Positions 43,346 through 53,166 of a DNA stretch of 64,000 bases are shown here, piece after piece. The first letter of the stretch is position 1, and each line of letters opens with the position of its first letter. The stretch comes from Streptomyces composti. Lineage in GTDB: Bacteria > Actinomycetota > Actinomycetes > Streptomycetales > Streptomycetaceae. The stretch covers positions 62,001-126,000 of the forward strand of contig NZ_JAATEM010000023.1 in the NCBI RefSeq assembly GCF_012034205.1, in the 5' to 3' direction. Below the pieces are notes generated by a model, which saw only the letters and a list, made by a program, of their open reading frames with translations, did not search any database and had not been told where the DNA came from. A program made the position numbers and the translations under genes.

Positions 43346-43359
43346 CACCCGTTCGGGTG
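43346..43359. promoter_or_regulatory. palindrome upstream of the riboswitch leader
   Basis: CACCCG-TT-CGGGTG, a 14-base dyad in the likely promoter region of the NlpC/P60 gene. A regulator site is possible; not tested. Confidence 0.3.
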
Positions 43360-43381
43360 GACATGCGTGCGGACGGGGGCC

Positions 43382-43409
43382 GGTCCGGGGCGTCGACGCG
43401 CCCCGGACC
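43382..43409. terminator. strong stem-loop downstream of the clpP-like operon
   Basis: Perfect 11-bp repeat GGTCCGGGGCG / CGCCCCGGACC, 6-base loop. It lies about 215 bases beyond the minus-strand gene that ends at 43623 and could terminate that operon, insulating the hydrolase leader. Confidence 0.5.
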
Positions 43410-43414
43410 AGCGG

Positions 43415-43426
43415 CGGAATATTCCG
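43415..43426. promoter_or_regulatory. 12-bp AT-centred palindrome
   Basis: CGGAATATTCCG, perfect dyad in the 591-base non-coding region 43032-43622. The AT core is rare in this DNA, suggesting a protein site. The remainder of that region up to 43622 holds a loose duplication of GCAGGTNCCGGCCGCGG near 43558-43597 and nothing else I can support. Confidence 0.35.
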
Positions 43427-43622
43427 TTCCGCACTCCGTCCGCGCCTCGGGCGCAACTTCGGAACTCCGCAAACTCCTGGTTTTCCTACGCCGGATGGGG
43501 GTACGCCGTTTGGTCCGTTTCAACTCCGGCTGAAGGCGTCGGCGTCGGCCTGAACGTGCAGGTGCCGGCCGCGGGTGCGCAGGTTCCGGCCGCGGACGCC
43601 GGATCCGTGCGCCCCGCCGCTG

Positions 43623-43931
43623 TCAGCTCGTGGACAGCGGCGGCAAGGTCACGCGTGCGGTGCGGCGTTCACCGTCCAGCACCCGCAGCGCGCGGGCCAG
43701 AGTGGCGGAGTGCAGCTCGGTCTCGCCGCGCCGGTGCATCAGCGCCAGGGCGTCGCGCAGCGCGACGGCCTTGCCCACCAGGGCCTGGGCGGCCCGCAGT
43801 CCGCGGTAGGTCTCGTCCGTCTGCGCCGGGTTGATCCGGCCCAGCAGATCCACGACTTCGAGGTAACGGTCGATCAACTCCGCCTCGGCGCGGGTCAGCG
43901 CGGGCAGCGGGGGCAGTTCGGGTGGCAGCAT
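43623..43931 (-). CDS. small helical hypothetical protein
   Basis: Protein of 102 residues that I do not recognise. It is predicted mostly helical (AEAELIDRYLEVVDLLGRIN, AAQALVGKAVALRDALALMH), with a Pro/Leu-rich N terminus. No membrane segment. ATG at 43931, seven bases after the ClpP-like stop, so in the same operon; it may be an accessory partner of that protein, which is inference from spacing only. Confidence 0.75.
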   Translation of the reverse strand: MLPPELPPLPALTRAEAELIDRYLEVVDLLGRINPAQTDETYRGLRAAQALVGKAVALRDALALMHRRGETELHSATLARALRVLDGERRTARVTLPPLSTS

Positions 43932-43938
43932 CGGCGGC

Positions 43939-44568
43939 TCACCTCGTGCCGGGGCGCGCGCCCTTGCGGCTGGGCACGATGCGGTCCGCGAGGCCGTAGT
44001 CCACCGCCGCCCGTGCGTCGAGCACGGTGTCCCGCTCCGTGTCGGAGCGGACCTGCTCCGCGCTGCGCCCCGTGTGCCGGACCAGGATCTCCTCCATGCG
44101 GGCCCGGACGCGGTTCAGTTCCCCGGCCTGGATGGCCAGATCGCTGGCCTGTCCCTCCACCGGCCCGGCGAAGGCCGGCTGACGCAGCACCATGCGCGCC
44201 CCGGGCAGTACGTACCGCTTGCCCGGCGTCCCGGCGGCCAGCAGCAGCGCCGCGGCACCCTCCGCCTGCCCGAGGCAGATCGTCTCCACGTCGCAGTTCA
44301 CGTACTGCATCGTGTCGTAGACCGCCGACATGGCGTGGAACGAGCCGCCGGGGGAGTTGATGTACAGCGAGATGTCCCGGTCGGGCGCCTGGTGCTCGAG
44401 GTACATGAACTGGGCCATCACGTCGTTGGCGGAGGTCTCGTCGACGGGGGTCCCCAGGAGGACGATCCGCTCCTCCATGAGCTTCGAGTAGGGATCACTG
44501 GTCCGCTGCCCCGTCGCCGTGCGTTCGGTGAACTCGGGCAGGACGTGACGGGCGTACGGCCGGTCCAT
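43939..44568 (-). CDS. ClpP-like protein lacking catalytic Ser and His
   Basis: ClpP-fold protein of 209 residues. The fold is clear (LYINSPGGSFHAMSAVYDTM, TICLGQAEGAAALLLAAG, DTERDTVLDARAAVDYGLADRI) but the nucleophile Ser of the GQAASMG motif is Gly104 (GQAEG) and the catalytic His of the RxMIHQP motif is Arg129 (RMVLRQP); the triad Asp is kept at D180. It should therefore be proteolytically inactive, like ClpR subunits, and may assemble with or regulate true ClpP. ATG at 44568 after GAGGAGG. Divergent from an orphan Phd/YefM antitoxin gene. Confidence 0.92.
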   Translation of the reverse strand: MDRPYARHVLPEFTERTATGQRTSDPYSKLMEERIVLLGTPVDETSANDVMAQFMYLEHQAPDRDISLYINSPGGSFHAMSAVYDTMQYVNCDVETICLGQAEGAAALLLAAGTPGKRYVLPGARMVLRQPAFAGPVEGQASDLAIQAGELNRVRARMEEILVRHTGRSAEQVRSDTERDTVLDARAAVDYGLADRIVPSRKGARPGTR

Positions 44569-44616
44569 GGGTACCCCTCCTCGGGTGGGAACGCGTCGCT
44601 GCGGTCTCTGTAAAAA

Positions 44617-44632
44617 ATGTACAGGATGTACG
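44617..44632. promoter_or_regulatory. TGTACA-type Phd/YefM operator
   Basis: GTACA-GGA-TGTAC inverted repeat (44619-44631) with a full TGTACA at 44618-44623. YefM-type antitoxins bind palindromes with a TGTACA core, so this is probably the autoregulatory site. It also lies in the clpP-like promoter region, 49-64 bases before that start. Confidence 0.65.
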
Positions 44633-44638
44633 TGACGT

Positions 44639-44644
44639 TATGAT
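44639..44644 (+). promoter_or_regulatory. -10 hexamer giving a leaderless antitoxin mRNA
   Basis: TATGAT ends six bases before the ATG at 44651, so transcription would begin at or next to the start codon. The -35 is weak and overlaps the TGTACA operator. Confidence 0.55.
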
Positions 44645-44650
44645 GGGGTC

Positions 44651-44953
44651 ATGGCTTACGAGATTCCGGTGACCCAGGCCAGGGCCGAGCTCGCCGACCT
44701 GATCAACCGCGTGGTCTACGGCGGGGAGCGGGTCGTCGTCACCCGGCACGGAAAGCCCCTCGTCGCCCTCGTCTCCGCCGATGACCTGCGACGACTGGAG
44801 GAGCTCGAGCAGCTCCAGGAGCCGGCGACCGCCACCGGGGAACCGGTGATCAGCGCCGTGTCGACCGTCCGCGAGATCTCCCCGGCGTCCGCAGCGGACG
44901 AACGCCGTCGCTTCGGCATCGCTGCCGAACACCGAGGGCCGGCCCCCTCCTGA
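44651..44953 (+). CDS. Phd/YefM family antitoxin, no adjacent toxin
   Basis: Antitoxin-like protein of 100 residues. The Phd/YefM DNA-binding fold is at residues 1-60 (EIPVTQARAELADLINRVVY, ERVVVTRHGKPLVALVSADD), followed by an acidic linker and a disordered tail. Toxins of the Doc, YoeB or Fic type usually follow such genes, but the next plus-strand gene is ureA, 183 bases on, and the divergent neighbour is a ClpP-like protein. It may be a stand-alone regulator. Leaderless start at 44651. Confidence 0.92.
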   Translation: MAYEIPVTQARAELADLINRVVYGGERVVVTRHGKPLVALVSADDLRRLEELEQLQEPATATGEPVISAVSTVREISPASAADERRRFGIAAEHRGPAPS

Positions 44954-45136
44954 CTCCGGCCGGGCGGCGCGCCCGCTGCCCGCGACTGCCCGGCCCCGCC
45001 GGGCCCCGCTGCACGGTTAACGCGCTCGAAACGCCGTCGCACTAGCCTCCCCCTCCACGCCACCAGGGACGTCGCCCCGTGGCACGGGCCGCCGGGCCGC
45101 GACCGGTCCGCAGCGAGAAGTGTGAGGTGGGACGCC

Positions 45137-45439
45137 GTGCAACTGACGCCGCACGAGCAGGAGAGGCTGCTGATCCATGTGGCGGCCGATGTGGCCGCCC
45201 AGCGCCGGGCACGCGGACTGAGACTGAACCACCCCGAGGCGGTCGCCCTGATCACCTCGCACATCCTCGAGGGCGCCCGCGACGGCCGGACCGTCGCCGA
45301 ACTCATGGCCTCCGGACGCACCCTGCTCACCAGGGACGACGTGATGGAGGGCGTCCCGGAGATGATCCACGAGGTGCAGGTCGAGGCCACGTTCCCGGAC
45401 GGCACCAAGCTCGTCACCGTCCACGAGCCGATCGTCTGA
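45137..45439 (+). CDS. ureA: urease subunit gamma
   Basis: Urease gamma subunit of 100 residues (LTPHEQERLLIHVAADVA, LNHPEAVALITSHILEGARD, VEATFPDGTKLVTVHEPI). Part of the UreABC nickel enzyme hydrolysing urea to ammonia and CO2. GTG at 45137 gives the family N terminus; a longer frame begins at 45122. First gene of the ureABCFGD cluster. No clear promoter could be read in the 183-base gap upstream. Confidence 0.97.
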   Translation: MQLTPHEQERLLIHVAADVAAQRRARGLRLNHPEAVALITSHILEGARDGRTVAELMASGRTLLTRDDVMEGVPEMIHEVQVEATFPDGTKLVTVHEPIV

Positions 45440-45450
45440 GGGGGGCCGCC

Positions 45451-45754
45451 GTGATTCCCGGAGAGATCCTCTACGCCGAGGACCCGATCGCATACAACGA
45501 GGGCCGCGAGGTCACCCGCCTCACCGTCCTCAACACCGCCGACCGCCCCGTCCAGGTCGGTTCCCACTACCACTTCGCCGAGGCCAATCCCGGCCTGGAC
45601 TTCGACCGTGCGGCGGCCCGGGGCAAACGGCTCCACATCGCCGCCGGGACCGCCGTGCGCTTCGAGCCCGGCATCCCCGTCGAGGTGTCGCTCGTGCCGC
45701 TCGCCGGAGCCCGGGTGGTGCCCGGACTGCGCGGGGAGACCGGAGGTGCCCTCG

Positions 45755-45762
<8 letters not shown>
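45451..45762 (+). CDS. ureB: urease subunit beta
   Basis: Urease beta subunit of 103 residues, beta-sheet-rich (PGEILYAEDPIAYNEGREV, VGSHYHFAEANPGLDFDR, PLAGARVVPGLRGETGG). GTG at 45451 lies 11 bases after the ureA stop. Its 3' end overlaps ureC by eight bases, ensuring coupled translation. Residues at the ureC interface, such as the HYHF segment, are conserved. Confidence 0.96.
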
Positions 45763-47476
<1,714 letters not shown>

Positions 47477-47503
47477 CCGTTGCCGTGAGAGGAGGTGGGC
47501 GGC

Positions 47504-48178
47504 ATGTCGAGGGCCGCGCTGCTCGTGCTGGCCGACGGCCGCTTCCCGGCGGGCGGGCACGCCCACTCCGGGGGCGCGGAGGCCGCCGTCCGGGCCGGAC
47601 GGATCACCGGGGCGGCGAGTCTGGAGGACTTCTGCCGGGGCCGGCTCACCACCTCCGGCCTGGTGGCGGCGTCCCTGGCGGCGGCGGCCGCGCTCGGCGT
47701 CGATCCCGGGGAGCTGGACGCCGCGGCCGACGCCCGCACCCCCGCGCCCGCACTGCGCGCGGCCGCCCGGAAGCTGGGCCGGCAGCTGCTGCGCGCGGCG
47801 CGCGCGACCTGGCCGTGCGGCGAACTCGACGCACTGGCGGCCCGGTTCCCCACAGGCGCGCACCAGCCGGTGGCGCTCGGCGTGGTGGCACGGGCGGCCG
47901 GGCTGGACGCGCGGGACGCCGCCCACTGCGCCGCCTACGAGAGCGTGAGCGGACCGGCGTCGGCGACCGTGCGGCTGCTGAGCCTCGACCCGTTCGACGC
48001 CACGGGGGTGCTGGCCCGGCTCGCCCCGGACCTGGACCACGTCGCCGGCCAGGCGGTGCGAGCGGCCCGTACGGCGGCCCACGAGGGCGCCGACGCCCTG
48101 CCCGCGTGCTCCGCACCCCTGCTGGAGATCGGGGCGGAACTGCACGCGGCCCGTCCGGTGCGGTTGTTCGCCTCGTAG
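47504..48178 (+). CDS. ureF: urease accessory protein UreF
   Basis: Accessory protein of 224 residues acting with UreG and UreD in nickel insertion. It is mostly helical, Ala/Leu-rich, with the N-terminal motif LLVLADGRFPAGGHAHSGGAE and the C-terminal FASx end. ATG at 47504 after GGAGG; a GTG nine bases earlier is less well placed. Follows ureC after 27 bases. Less conserved than other urease genes, so identity relies on fold and position. Confidence 0.93.
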   Translation: MSRAALLVLADGRFPAGGHAHSGGAEAAVRAGRITGAASLEDFCRGRLTTSGLVAASLAAAAALGVDPGELDAAADARTPAPALRAAARKLGRQLLRAARATWPCGELDALAARFPTGAHQPVALGVVARAAGLDARDAAHCAAYESVSGPASATVRLLSLDPFDATGVLARLAPDLDHVAGQAVRAARTAAHEGADALPACSAPLLEIGAELHAARPVRLFAS

Positions 48179-48256
48179 GAGCCCCACCCCGCGCCCGCCC
48201 CCGCTGCCGACTGCGAACCGGCCAGAGACACAACCGCCAGACAGGAGCCGACCGAC

Positions 48257-48930
<674 letters not shown>

Positions 48931-48934
<4 letters not shown>

Positions 48935-49701
48935 ACACCACCGGGGTCCGCGCCACCGCCCGGATCCGCGCTCGGGGCGACGGCCGTGGCGGAACGAGTC
49001 TGCCCGTGCTGGCGAGCGACGGTCCGCTCGCACTGCGGCGGACCCGGGGCAGCGGCGGCGAGGCGCACGTGCTGCTGGTCGGCGCCATGAGCGGACCGCT
49101 CGGCGGCGACCACTTCACGGTGCGGGCGGACGCGGAACCGGGCGCGCGGCTGCGCGTGGGTTCGGCCGCCGCCACCCTCGCGCTGCCCGGACAGCACGGC
49201 GGCGAGGCACGCCACGACGTGCGGCTCACCGTCGCCGACGGCGCCGAACTCCACTGGTTGCCCGAGCAGTTGATCTGCGCACGAGGTTGCGAGCTGCGCA
49301 TGTCCACCGAGGCCGACCTCGCTCCCGGCGCCCGTCTGGTGCTCCGCGAGGAGCAGGTGCTCGGGCGGGTGGGGGAGCAGCCGGGGGGACTGGCCGGACG
49401 GCTCACCCTGCGGATCGCGGGACGCACCGTCCTGGACCAGGAGCTGGCCTGCGGCGCCGGGGCACCCGGCGGCTGGGACGGGCCCGCGGTGCTCGCCGGA
49501 CACCGGGCCGCCGGACAACTCCTGGTCGCGCACCCCAGGTTCGCGGAGCACCCGGTCGCCGCACGGGCGCTGAGCGAGACCACCGTCGTGCTGCCGCTGG
49601 CCGGACCTGCCGTCCTGGTCACCGCCGTCGCCCCGGACGCGCTGCTGCTGCGGCGCGAGCTGGACGCGGCACTGGAGCTGCTCACCACGGTGTCCGCCTG
49701 A
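48931..49701 (+). CDS. ureD: urease accessory protein UreD
   Basis: UreD/UreH accessory protein of 256 residues, binding apo-urease together with UreF and UreG. Beta-rich with the segments SGPLGGDHFTVRADAEPGA, AELHWLPEQLI and FAEHPVAARALSETTVVLP. GTG at 48931 overlaps the ureG stop (GTGA); GTG at 48922 is another in-frame choice. Last gene of the cluster. Confidence 0.93.
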
Positions 49702-49822
49702 CCGAACTCCCTTATCCGGTTATCGGATTGGCAAAGAAGCGTGGCCGCCCCTGTCGCCGGACACCTCGCAGCGGCGAGGATCCCCCGTACCCCATCACGA
49801 CGATGAAACGGGGAGGCCCCAC

Positions 49823-51430
49823 TTGAGGGACACCAGACCGAAGCGGAGGGCGACCGCGCTCGGCTCGGCCGGAGTGCTCGTCACCGCGACGCTCATAGCC
49901 GGCGCCGTCACGGCGCCCACCGCCAGCGCCACGGCGGACCCGACCAGCCACCGTGGCACGGACCGTGAGGCCAGGGGCGTCGCCGTCGCCGCCGCCAAGG
50001 CCGCCAGGACCGGCATCGACTGGCAGGACTGCCCCGCCGACTGGAACCTGCCCGAGCCCATCCAGTGCGGCTGGGTCACGGTACCGCTCGATTACGCCAA
50101 GCCCCACGGCAAGCAGATCAAGCTCGCCGTCGACCGCATCGCCAGCACCGGCAGCAGGAGCGAGCGTCAGGGCGCGCTGCTGTACAACCCGGGCGGCCCC
50201 GGCGGCTCCGGACTGCGCTTCCCGGTCCGTGTGACGAGCGAGAACCCGGTCTGGGCGAACGCCGCCAAGGCCTACGACTTCGTCGGCTTCGACCCGCGCG
50301 GTGTCGGCAGGTCCGCGCCCATCTCCTGCGCCGACCCGCAGGAGTTCGTCAAGGCGCCCAAGCCGGACCCGGTGCCGCGTTCCGAGGCCGACAAGCGCCA
50401 CCAGCGCGCACTGGCCCGCCAGTACGCCAAGGGCTGCCACGAGCGCAGCGGCGCCATGCTGCCCCACATGACCACCCCGAACACCGCGCGCGACCTCGAC
50501 GTCATCCGCGCCGCCCTGGGCGAGAAGAAGCTCAACTTCCTCGGCGTCTCCTACGGCACCTACCTCGGCGCCGTCTACGCGACCCTCTTCCCGGGCCACG
50601 TCCGCCGCATGGTCGTCGACAGTGTGGTCAACCCGTCCCGCGAGAAGATCTGGTACCAGGCCAACCTCGACCAGAACGTCGCCTTCGAGGGCCGCTGGAA
50701 GGACTGGCAGGACTGGGTGGCGAAGAACGACGCCACCTTCCACCTCGGCACCACCCGCGAGGCCGTCCAGGCCCAGTGGCTGAAGCTGCGCGCCACCGCG
50801 GCGGAGAAGCCGCTCGGCGGTGTCGTCGGCCCGGCCGAGCTCATCTCCTACTTCTCCAGCGCCCCGTACTACGACTCCGCATGGGTGCCGGTGGCCGAGG
50901 TGTTCAGCAAGTACGTCGCCGGCGACACCCAGGCGCTGGTCGACGCCGCGGCCCCCGATCCGTCCGACACCGCGGGCAACGCCGCCGAGGAGAACGGCAA
51001 CGCCGTCTACACGGCCGTCGAGTGCACCGACGCCAAGTGGCCCGCCGACTGGAAGAAGTGGGACCGCGACAGCACCCGGCTGCACCGTGACCACCCGTTC
51101 CTGACCTGGGCCAACACCTGGATGAACCTCCCGTGCGCCACCTGGCCGGTCAAGCAGCGAACGCCCGTCGACGTCAGGACCGGCAAGGGCCTGCCGCCGG
51201 TGCTGATCGTCCAGGCCGAGCGGGACGCCGCCACCCCGTACGGGGGCGCCGTCGAGCTGCACAAGCGGCTCAAGGGCTCCCGGCTCATCACCGAGAAGGA
51301 CGCCGGCTCGCACGGCGTCACCGGGCTCGTCAACACGTGCATCAACGAGCGCGTGGACGCCTATCTGCTCCGCGGTGAGCTGGACCGCTCCGACGTGACC
51401 TGCGCACCGCACGCCACGCCCAAGCCGTAG
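49823..51430 (+). CDS. secreted tripeptidyl aminopeptidase (alpha/beta hydrolase)
   Basis: Secreted serine peptidase of 535 residues (TAP/SCO tripeptidyl aminopeptidase type, S33). A signal peptide with Arg/Lys-rich start (RPKRRATALGSAGVLVTATL) and a cleavage site after ASA around residue 36 is seen. The nucleophile is in LGVSYGTYLG (near residue 252), oxyanion GGPGGSG and the C-terminal His in DAGSHGVTG. TTG at 49823 after GGGGAGG. Removes tripeptides from protein N termini extracellularly. Confidence 0.93.
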   Translation: MRDTRPKRRATALGSAGVLVTATLIAGAVTAPTASATADPTSHRGTDREARGVAVAAAKAARTGIDWQDCPADWNLPEPIQCGWVTVPLDYAKPHGKQIKLAVDRIASTGSRSERQGALLYNPGGPGGSGLRFPVRVTSENPVWANAAKAYDFVGFDPRGVGRSAPISCADPQEFVKAPKPDPVPRSEADKRHQRALARQYAKGCHERSGAMLPHMTTPNTARDLDVIRAALGEKKLNFLGVSYGTYLGAVYATLFPGHVRRMVVDSVVNPSREKIWYQANLDQNVAFEGRWKDWQDWVAKNDATFHLGTTREAVQAQWLKLRATAAEKPLGGVVGPAELISYFSSAPYYDSAWVPVAEVFSKYVAGDTQALVDAAAPDPSDTAGNAAEENGNAVYTAVECTDAKWPADWKKWDRDSTRLHRDHPFLTWANTWMNLPCATWPVKQRTPVDVRTGKGLPPVLIVQAERDAATPYGGAVELHKRLKGSRLITEKDAGSHGVTGLVNTCINERVDAYLLRGELDRSDVTCAPHATPKP

Positions 51431-51457
51431 CCGGGCCGCAGGGCTCACCCGTGACGA

Positions 51458-51486
51458 GGGGCGCCCGGGAGATTCCCGGCCGCCCC
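51458..51486. terminator. bidirectional stem-loop
   Basis: GGGGCG / CGCCCC outer stem and CCGGGA / TCCCGG inner stem with one C-C mismatch and a 3-base loop, between the convergent aminopeptidase and plsC genes. Confidence 0.65.
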
Positions 51487-51514
51487 GTCGTCGTTCCGCC
51501 GCCGCGCGAGGGCG

Positions 51515-52246
51515 CTACGACGCCCGGCGCAGCCGCCGCTTCTCCCCGCCCGCGCTCTTGCGCTCGGCCTCCTCGGCCTTGACCACCGCGGCGTACTTGT
51601 CGACGTACTCCTGCCCGGACAGGGCGAGGATCGCGTACATGATCTCGTCGGTGACGGCGCGCAGCACCGCCTTCTCGTTCTCCATCCCGGCGTAGCGGGA
51701 GAAGTCGAGGGGCTCGCCGAAGCGGATCCGCACCGGGTGGATGCGCGGGACGACCTTCCCGGGCGGCTGCGCCTCGAAGGTGCCGATCATCGCGCACGGG
51801 ATGACCGGGACACCGGCCTTGAGCGCCATCACGGCGACGCCGACCTTGCCCTTGTAGAGACGGCCGTCGTGCGACCGGGTGCCCTCCGGGTAGATGCCCA
51901 GCAGCTCGCCCTTGGACAGGACGCCGAGGCCCTCGCGGATCGCCGCCTGCCCGGCCTCCTTGCCGGACCGGTCCACCGGGATCTGGCCCACGCTGTGGAA
52001 GAAGAACGCGGTCAGCTTCCCCTTGAGGCCGGGGCCGGTGAAGTACTCGGCCTTGGCGAGAAAGGTGATGCGCCGTTTGAGCACCGCGGGCATCAGGAAG
52101 TGGTCGGAGAACGACAGATGGTTGCCCGCGATGATGGCCGGTCCGCTGGACGGCACATGCTCCAGGCCCTCTATTCGGGGCCGGAACACCAGTCTCAGCA
52201 GCGGCCCCAGCAGCACATATTTCAGCAGGTAGTAGAACAAGGGCAC
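51515..52246 (-). CDS. 1-acylglycerol-3-phosphate O-acyltransferase-like (PlsC)
   Basis: PlsC-family acyltransferase of 243 residues. Motif I NHLSFSDHF (HX4D), FFFHSVGQIPVDRSG (motif II), YPEGTRSHDG (motif III) and VPVIPCAMIGTF (motif IV) are in order. A short N-terminal hydrophobic anchor (LFYYLLKYVLLGPLLRLVF) is present. It would acylate lysophosphatidic acid or a related acceptor. GTG at 52246 follows GAGGAGC; ends with a Lys/Arg-rich tail. Confidence 0.93.
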   Translation of the reverse strand: MPLFYYLLKYVLLGPLLRLVFRPRIEGLEHVPSSGPAIIAGNHLSFSDHFLMPAVLKRRITFLAKAEYFTGPGLKGKLTAFFFHSVGQIPVDRSGKEAGQAAIREGLGVLSKGELLGIYPEGTRSHDGRLYKGKVGVAVMALKAGVPVIPCAMIGTFEAQPPGKVVPRIHPVRIRFGEPLDFSRYAGMENEKAVLRAVTDEIMYAILALSGQEYVDKYAAVVKAEEAERKSAGGEKRRLRRAS

Positions 52247-52655
52247 GCTCCTCGACTCTGGCGGACCCTCGTCCGCCGTGTTCCAGCAGGTCAACCGGCA
52301 CGTCGTAGGGGTGCCAGTCTAGGTCCGGGCCGTGCGGCCCGGCACCACGTCCGCCCTGAGCGGCCCGTGGCCGCGGCCCGGCGCCTGAACGCCCGTCAGC
52401 GCATGCGCCGCCAGAGCCTTTCGTCCGGACCGGCCCGCGGGACGTCGTGGGCGCCTGGCCGGCTCCGTGAGCGGGGTGATCCGGACGAGAGTCCTCGGGG
52501 ACGTGTGCGGCTGGGGAGGACCGCAGCGACAGCCTCTTCCGCCCACCGCGCCGGGGGCAACACCCGATCGGCGGGATGACCGGATCGGGACGGTGATCGC
52601 CACCCGGCCCGGCACCGGTTCCCGGCCGGCCCGAGGGCCGAGTAGGCTCGCGGGC
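52247..52655. other. 409-base region without a supported gene
   Basis: Divergent gap between plsC (-) and the RpiB-like gene (+). I see a short stem CCGGGCCG-TG-CGGCCCGG at 52325-52342 and nothing that looks like a gene. Long open frames on the minus strand here run in from the next genes and have no family features. Confidence 0.6.
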
Positions 52656-53105
52656 ATGAGGATCTCCGTCTCCTCCGACATGGACGAACCCGTGGCCCGG
52701 GCGCTCGTCGCCGAGCTGCGCGAGCGAGGGCACGAGGTGCGCCCGCACGGCGCACTGAGCCCCGGGGACGACGCCCAGTGGGCCGCGTGCAGCGAGGCCG
52801 CCGCCCGCGAGGTCGCCGACGGCACGGCCGACCAGGCCGTGGTGTGCTGCTGGACCGGCACCGGAGCCTCCATCGCCGCGAACAAGGTGCCCGGCGTGCG
52901 GGCCGCCCTGTGCACCGACGCGTACACGGCGGACGGGGCCCGCCGCTGGAACGACGCCAATGTGCTCGCCCTGAGCCTGCGCCTGACCTCCGAGCCGCTG
53001 CTGAAGGAGATCCTCGACGCCTGGTTCGCGGGCGCCCCCAGCGACGACCCCGAGGACCGGCAGAACGTCGCCCGGGTGGCCGGCCTGGACGCCTCCCGCG
53101 CCTGA
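52656..53105 (+). CDS. RpiB/LacA/LacB family sugar-phosphate isomerase-like
   Basis: Protein of 149 residues in the RpiB/LacAB fold. ISVSSDMDEPVARALVAELR and CCWTGTGASIAANKVPG then RAALCTDAYTADGARRWNDA are the family's active-site regions. In canonical RpiB the catalytic Cys is in CGTGIGMS; here it reads CWTGTGAS, with Trp in place of Gly after the Cys, so the activity may differ. ATG at 52656. Isolated, so substrate is unknown. Confidence 0.85.
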   Translation: MRISVSSDMDEPVARALVAELRERGHEVRPHGALSPGDDAQWAACSEAAAREVADGTADQAVVCCWTGTGASIAANKVPGVRAALCTDAYTADGARRWNDANVLALSLRLTSEPLLKEILDAWFAGAPSDDPEDRQNVARVAGLDASRA

Positions 53106-53166
53106 CGCACGGCACGGTCCCCTCGGCCCGCCCGCCCGGCGGCCCGCCTGCGAAGGCCGCTCCGCC

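Noticed and set aside
43939..44568. Sequencing error explaining the lost ClpP triad
   Set aside because: The Ser and His changes are separate codon differences in an otherwise intact frame, with the same codon bias as neighbours.
44954..45136. A toxin gene next to the Phd/YefM antitoxin
   Set aside because: No open frame of suitable size with Doc, YoeB, Fic or PIN features is present before ureA.
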